DNA of 64,000 nt from Typhlomys cinereus (lineage: Eukaryota; Chordata; Mammalia; Rodentia; Platacanthomyidae): contig JALPQD010000088.1 of the NCBI GenBank assembly GCA_023101885.1, positions 2,763,501 through 2,827,500 of the forward strand, in the 5' to 3' direction. The notes below the pieces were generated by a model, which ran no database searches, had not been told where the DNA came from, and worked only from the letters and a program-made list of their open reading frames with translations. A program made the translations under genes and the position numbers. This document shows positions 61,076 to 64,000 of this stretch, piece by piece; the first letter of the stretch is position 1; every line of letters starts with the position of its first letter.

Positions 61076-62048
61076 TCTATTGTCATCATGTGAAAGGATT
61101 ATGTTGTCTTAAAGACCAAAACTGTTCTCTTCCTTCTTATGAGACTTAGAAACAGAGAAAGCAGTAGAAGTGTTCTGCTAACATGGATTTATCTAGTCTG
61201 TTATTAGTAAGTCAGTCACTCTTTGAGAAGATACGAGACACCGTCTGCTCACAACCCTGAAAACCTTTGCACAGGAATATTTTTCTCTTTCAAGGATCTG
61301 TAAACTATAGCTAAGAGGCTCACCATCATCTCTCAACTTTCTTCCTGGGCAGAAAAGTTGAGATGATAGTTATTATGTCTGTCATGTGGAAGCCTCATGA
61401 TCCCTCTGAAGTATTGCACAAAATCTCCCAAGTGCTTAAGAGCCTCTGGCAGCGTCTCTAAGAATCTAATGCTTATTTTCTGTGACCTTTCAGTTTCACT
61501 TCCAATATCTACAGAAACACCCATCGGTATGCAAGAATATATGAAAGTGCCCACTCACACACAAGCAGATATCAAATAGTCAGTTATTCCCCCTCCCCCA
61601 TGAAAAATGTGCTGGCTGTGTATCAGGCACCAGGAGCACAGACCAGCTCTTCTAATATTGAGAATCAAGTCAGTAAACCTTGGAGAAGGAACAAAGCCAC
61701 CTCTGTCTCTCTCGTGTAAATAAATACCTAACTGGGTGTCCCCATACCACTGGCTGGGACTTTCTGTCCATGGACAGACAAACCATTTTCCAAAGTAGCA
61801 GATCTGATAGACTAGGAGTAAGAAAGATCCTAAGCAAAGTTCTCTGTATAGAAAACTAGGATGTAAGTAAAGATGGAGCTCCAAGAACATGCATTAGAGA
61901 CAGAAAAAGAGAGAAATGGTCAAATAGTAAGAGTGGACTTCAACCTACCAGTATAAAAGAATGGATTGTTCATTCACTATCACATGTCAAGCCACTGTAA
62001 CACTGCAGCTCTCCGACCAGCTTAACCTTGCTGGACTTTGTAATTCTC

Positions 62049-62101
62049 AAAAAAAGAAGAAGAAGAAGAAGAAGAAGAAGACGAGGAAGAGGAGGAAGAG
62101 G
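62049..62101. repeat. (GAA)n/(GAG)n purine repeat
   Basis: About 11 GAA/AAG triplets pass into GAGGAAGAGGAGGAAGAGG. Pure purine on the + (sense) strand. Confidence 0.93.
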
Positions 62102-62392
62102 AATATGATTATTTAATTATGTATATAATTGGGTATATTTCATAGTCTCCATGGAACCTGAGTTTTTCTAATCTTGTTTGTTTTATTTTAAACTTGGATA
62201 AAATAAGTTTTTATTTCCATATTTAGAGAATTGAAAAGCATGCATGAGATAAGAAATCCTAAAAGGTTAATTCCATAGTGTACTACTACAGACTCAGCAC
62301 AAAAGAAAAGCTAGTACACAAGTCAAGGGAAATTTCAGGAAATTGTTTGGAACTTACATATCTAACAGATGCACAGAGAGTGCAATTCAATC

Positions 62393-62444
62393 TCTTCTGC
62401 TTGCGAGGCAGAGGCTTAACCCCTGAACCATCTCTCCAGCCTCA
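62393..62444 (-). repeat. Jerboa-like SINE head fragment, antisense
   Basis: Only the tRNA-derived head remains: 'ttctgcttgcgaggcagagg', 'cttaacccctgaaccatctc', 'tccagcc'. The body and tail are absent, so this is a broken or aborted copy. Confidence 0.75.
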
Positions 62445-63032
62445 CCTTGCACAAGATTTCGGAGCCAGTTTTGCTGGAGCCTTTCAGTCCTGCCTGTCTC
62501 CAAAGAGGTGAACCTTCATAGCAGAGAGCTCAGGGTATTTTGCCTGAAACTCCAACCCTTCCCCAGGCAGCCAAGGTCAAGAAGACCTCAGCCAAACCCA
62601 CACATGGCTGGAACCTTGTGAGATCCGACATTGAGGACTTGCTGAAGCCACGGCCAGACCCCTGAAACACAGAAAGTGGAGGAGAGTATATAAGCATTCT
62701 TTGAAGCTGCTGCAGTGTGATTTTGGATGTACCACAAAATAATAATTAAAATAATTGACAGCATACACCACTGGCATCTGCTTCAATTTCCCCAGTGTAA
62801 AAATGACCTTCTTTTCTAATAGCAAATACAGCTTTCTTTTGGAATAAGAAACACCAAATATATTCTTAAAGCTCTGAGTCAGTCTTTACTACCCCACCCC
62901 CCACTCACTTGACTTCTCTGTCTAATCAAGGGAAGAATGAGAGGGGCCCTGTTCTCCAGGTTTAATTAAGACACCAGCCTGCACAGCAGACAGCCACTGC
63001 TATATTAGAAATGCTGTCATGACTGTCCCCCT

Positions 63033-63063
63033 GAGAAACCGGCAGGCAGAGAAACCGGCAGGC
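63033..63063. repeat. Tandem pair of a 16-bp unit
   Basis: The unit gagaaaccggcaggca occurs twice in a row; the second copy is one base short of identity. Confidence 0.9.
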
Positions 63064-64000
63064 CTCACCATGTGATATTGTCTCCATCAGCTCAACCTTC
63101 CAGTAGCTGTCTTGGCACTTTGACACATCGTTGATGCTCAGTGATTGATGAATGAACTCCTTATTACAGTTACTGCACCCTTAACTGGTATAAGAAAGAA
63201 GGAAAGTCACCTTTCCTGACCACAGAATCTTTTGCTTGGGGAACAATAGTGTATTTGTATCCAAGGGAGGGAGCAAATTAATAGATTGAATATGCAGAAG
63301 TGGCAAATTGCTCTTTGTAAATAAAAGGGATTTTAAAAACCTAATGTAAACTATGCTTACTTCACAGTTCTCTTTATTTCTTCTTGGTCTGAGCTGTTTT
63401 CAACTCAGTGAATACCCAAAATTTAATTTTGGGATTTCAGATGCTCTTGATACAATGGATTCCTTTGTTCTGCGTCTGTTTTGTGTCTTCCCATCACATG
63501 ACAGTACAAACCTTTTTATGATCTGGCAATAATTGAGATGCCTTTATCTTTTATTCATTTTAGTTCTCAGTTTCCTTCTTTGTGGAGACTTCATGAAACA
63601 AAATTTTAACATTATTTATTCTTGCTGCACTGAATGCCTGATACATTGAGTGTCATTACTAGCAATTTGCGACTGCTTTATAAATCTTTTTTAAATTATT
63701 CTCAATTATTTTGATGGGCAGTACTGAGAACAACAACACTCCCCCAAAATTTGGCTTCCTTCACATACCCTGTAACTAGAAAATTGACAAAAATATTAAC
63801 AATTAAGAACATGTCAATGCTTTGACTATTCATTTCAGAATGCATTTTCCCCTAGACTTAGTGTCTTAAAACAATCCAGATAAATTATCTTACAGTCCAG
63901 AAGTCCAAAATGGGTCTCATTGGGTTAAAATCTAGTTTGAATAAAGCTGCATGCTCTGGAGGCCCTTGAAAGATGTCCTTTTCTTGCCTCTTCCAGCACT

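Noticed and set aside
62577..62662. Coding-looking text ending in ...DIEDLLKPRPDP-stop
   Set aside because: Short, no start or splice context, not recognised as any protein. It may be a pseudogene fragment but nothing supports a call.

Overview
This is a vertebrate nuclear sequence: seven short exons on the + strand with GT-AG introns, lying in AT-rich DNA full of interspersed repeats and dinucleotide microsatellites. The repeats (B1, ID-type and B2-superfamily SINEs, one young LINE-1) point to a rodent of the mouse-related clade. The commonest recent SINE has the B2-type tRNA-derived head but a body unlike standard mouse or rat B2. It resembles what is described for dipodoid rodents (jerboas, jumping mice), so that is my best guess; species is not proven. 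No microbial genes, CRISPR array or viral genome is present.

The single host gene is Stxbp4 (syntaxin-binding protein 4, Synip), identified by the near-identity of the translated exons to the human protein as I remember it. Exons lie at 9-100, 16273-16362, 19164-19229, 36006-36182, 44360-44476, 46261-46310 and 49416-49549. They encode the stretch just before the coiled coil, the whole coiled coil, and the linker up to the last residues before the WW domain. The N-terminal PDZ exons lie upstream of the window. The WW-domain and C-terminal exons were not found and should lie beyond base 64000. All seven junctions keep the reading frame.

Layout: 101-16272 is a long intron with old SINEs, a MaLR-type and another LTR-like piece, and a 3.2 kb 5'-truncated LINE-1 (11645-14840, minus) whose remaining ORF2 is open and which is flanked by a perfect 17-bp duplication. 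16363-36005 holds two introns with microsatellites, MIR/L2 relics and two unique segments with enhancer-like features. 36183-49415 is densely packed with SINEs and layered LINE-1 fragments around three small exons. 49550-64000 is the start of the next intron, with a compound microsatellite and a full-length processed retrocopy of Rpsa (59330-60345).

No new molecular system is visible. The observations most worth a second look concern splicing and retrotransposition: a competing 3' splice site at the 16273 exon, a (TG)n tract 11 bp from a 5' splice site, a SINE about 120 bp upstream of an exon, a perfect 44-bp tandem duplication beside another exon, the intact-looking LINE-1 reverse transcriptase frame, and the GC-rich Rpsa retrocopy. 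Comparisons with family members rest on memory; no search was run.
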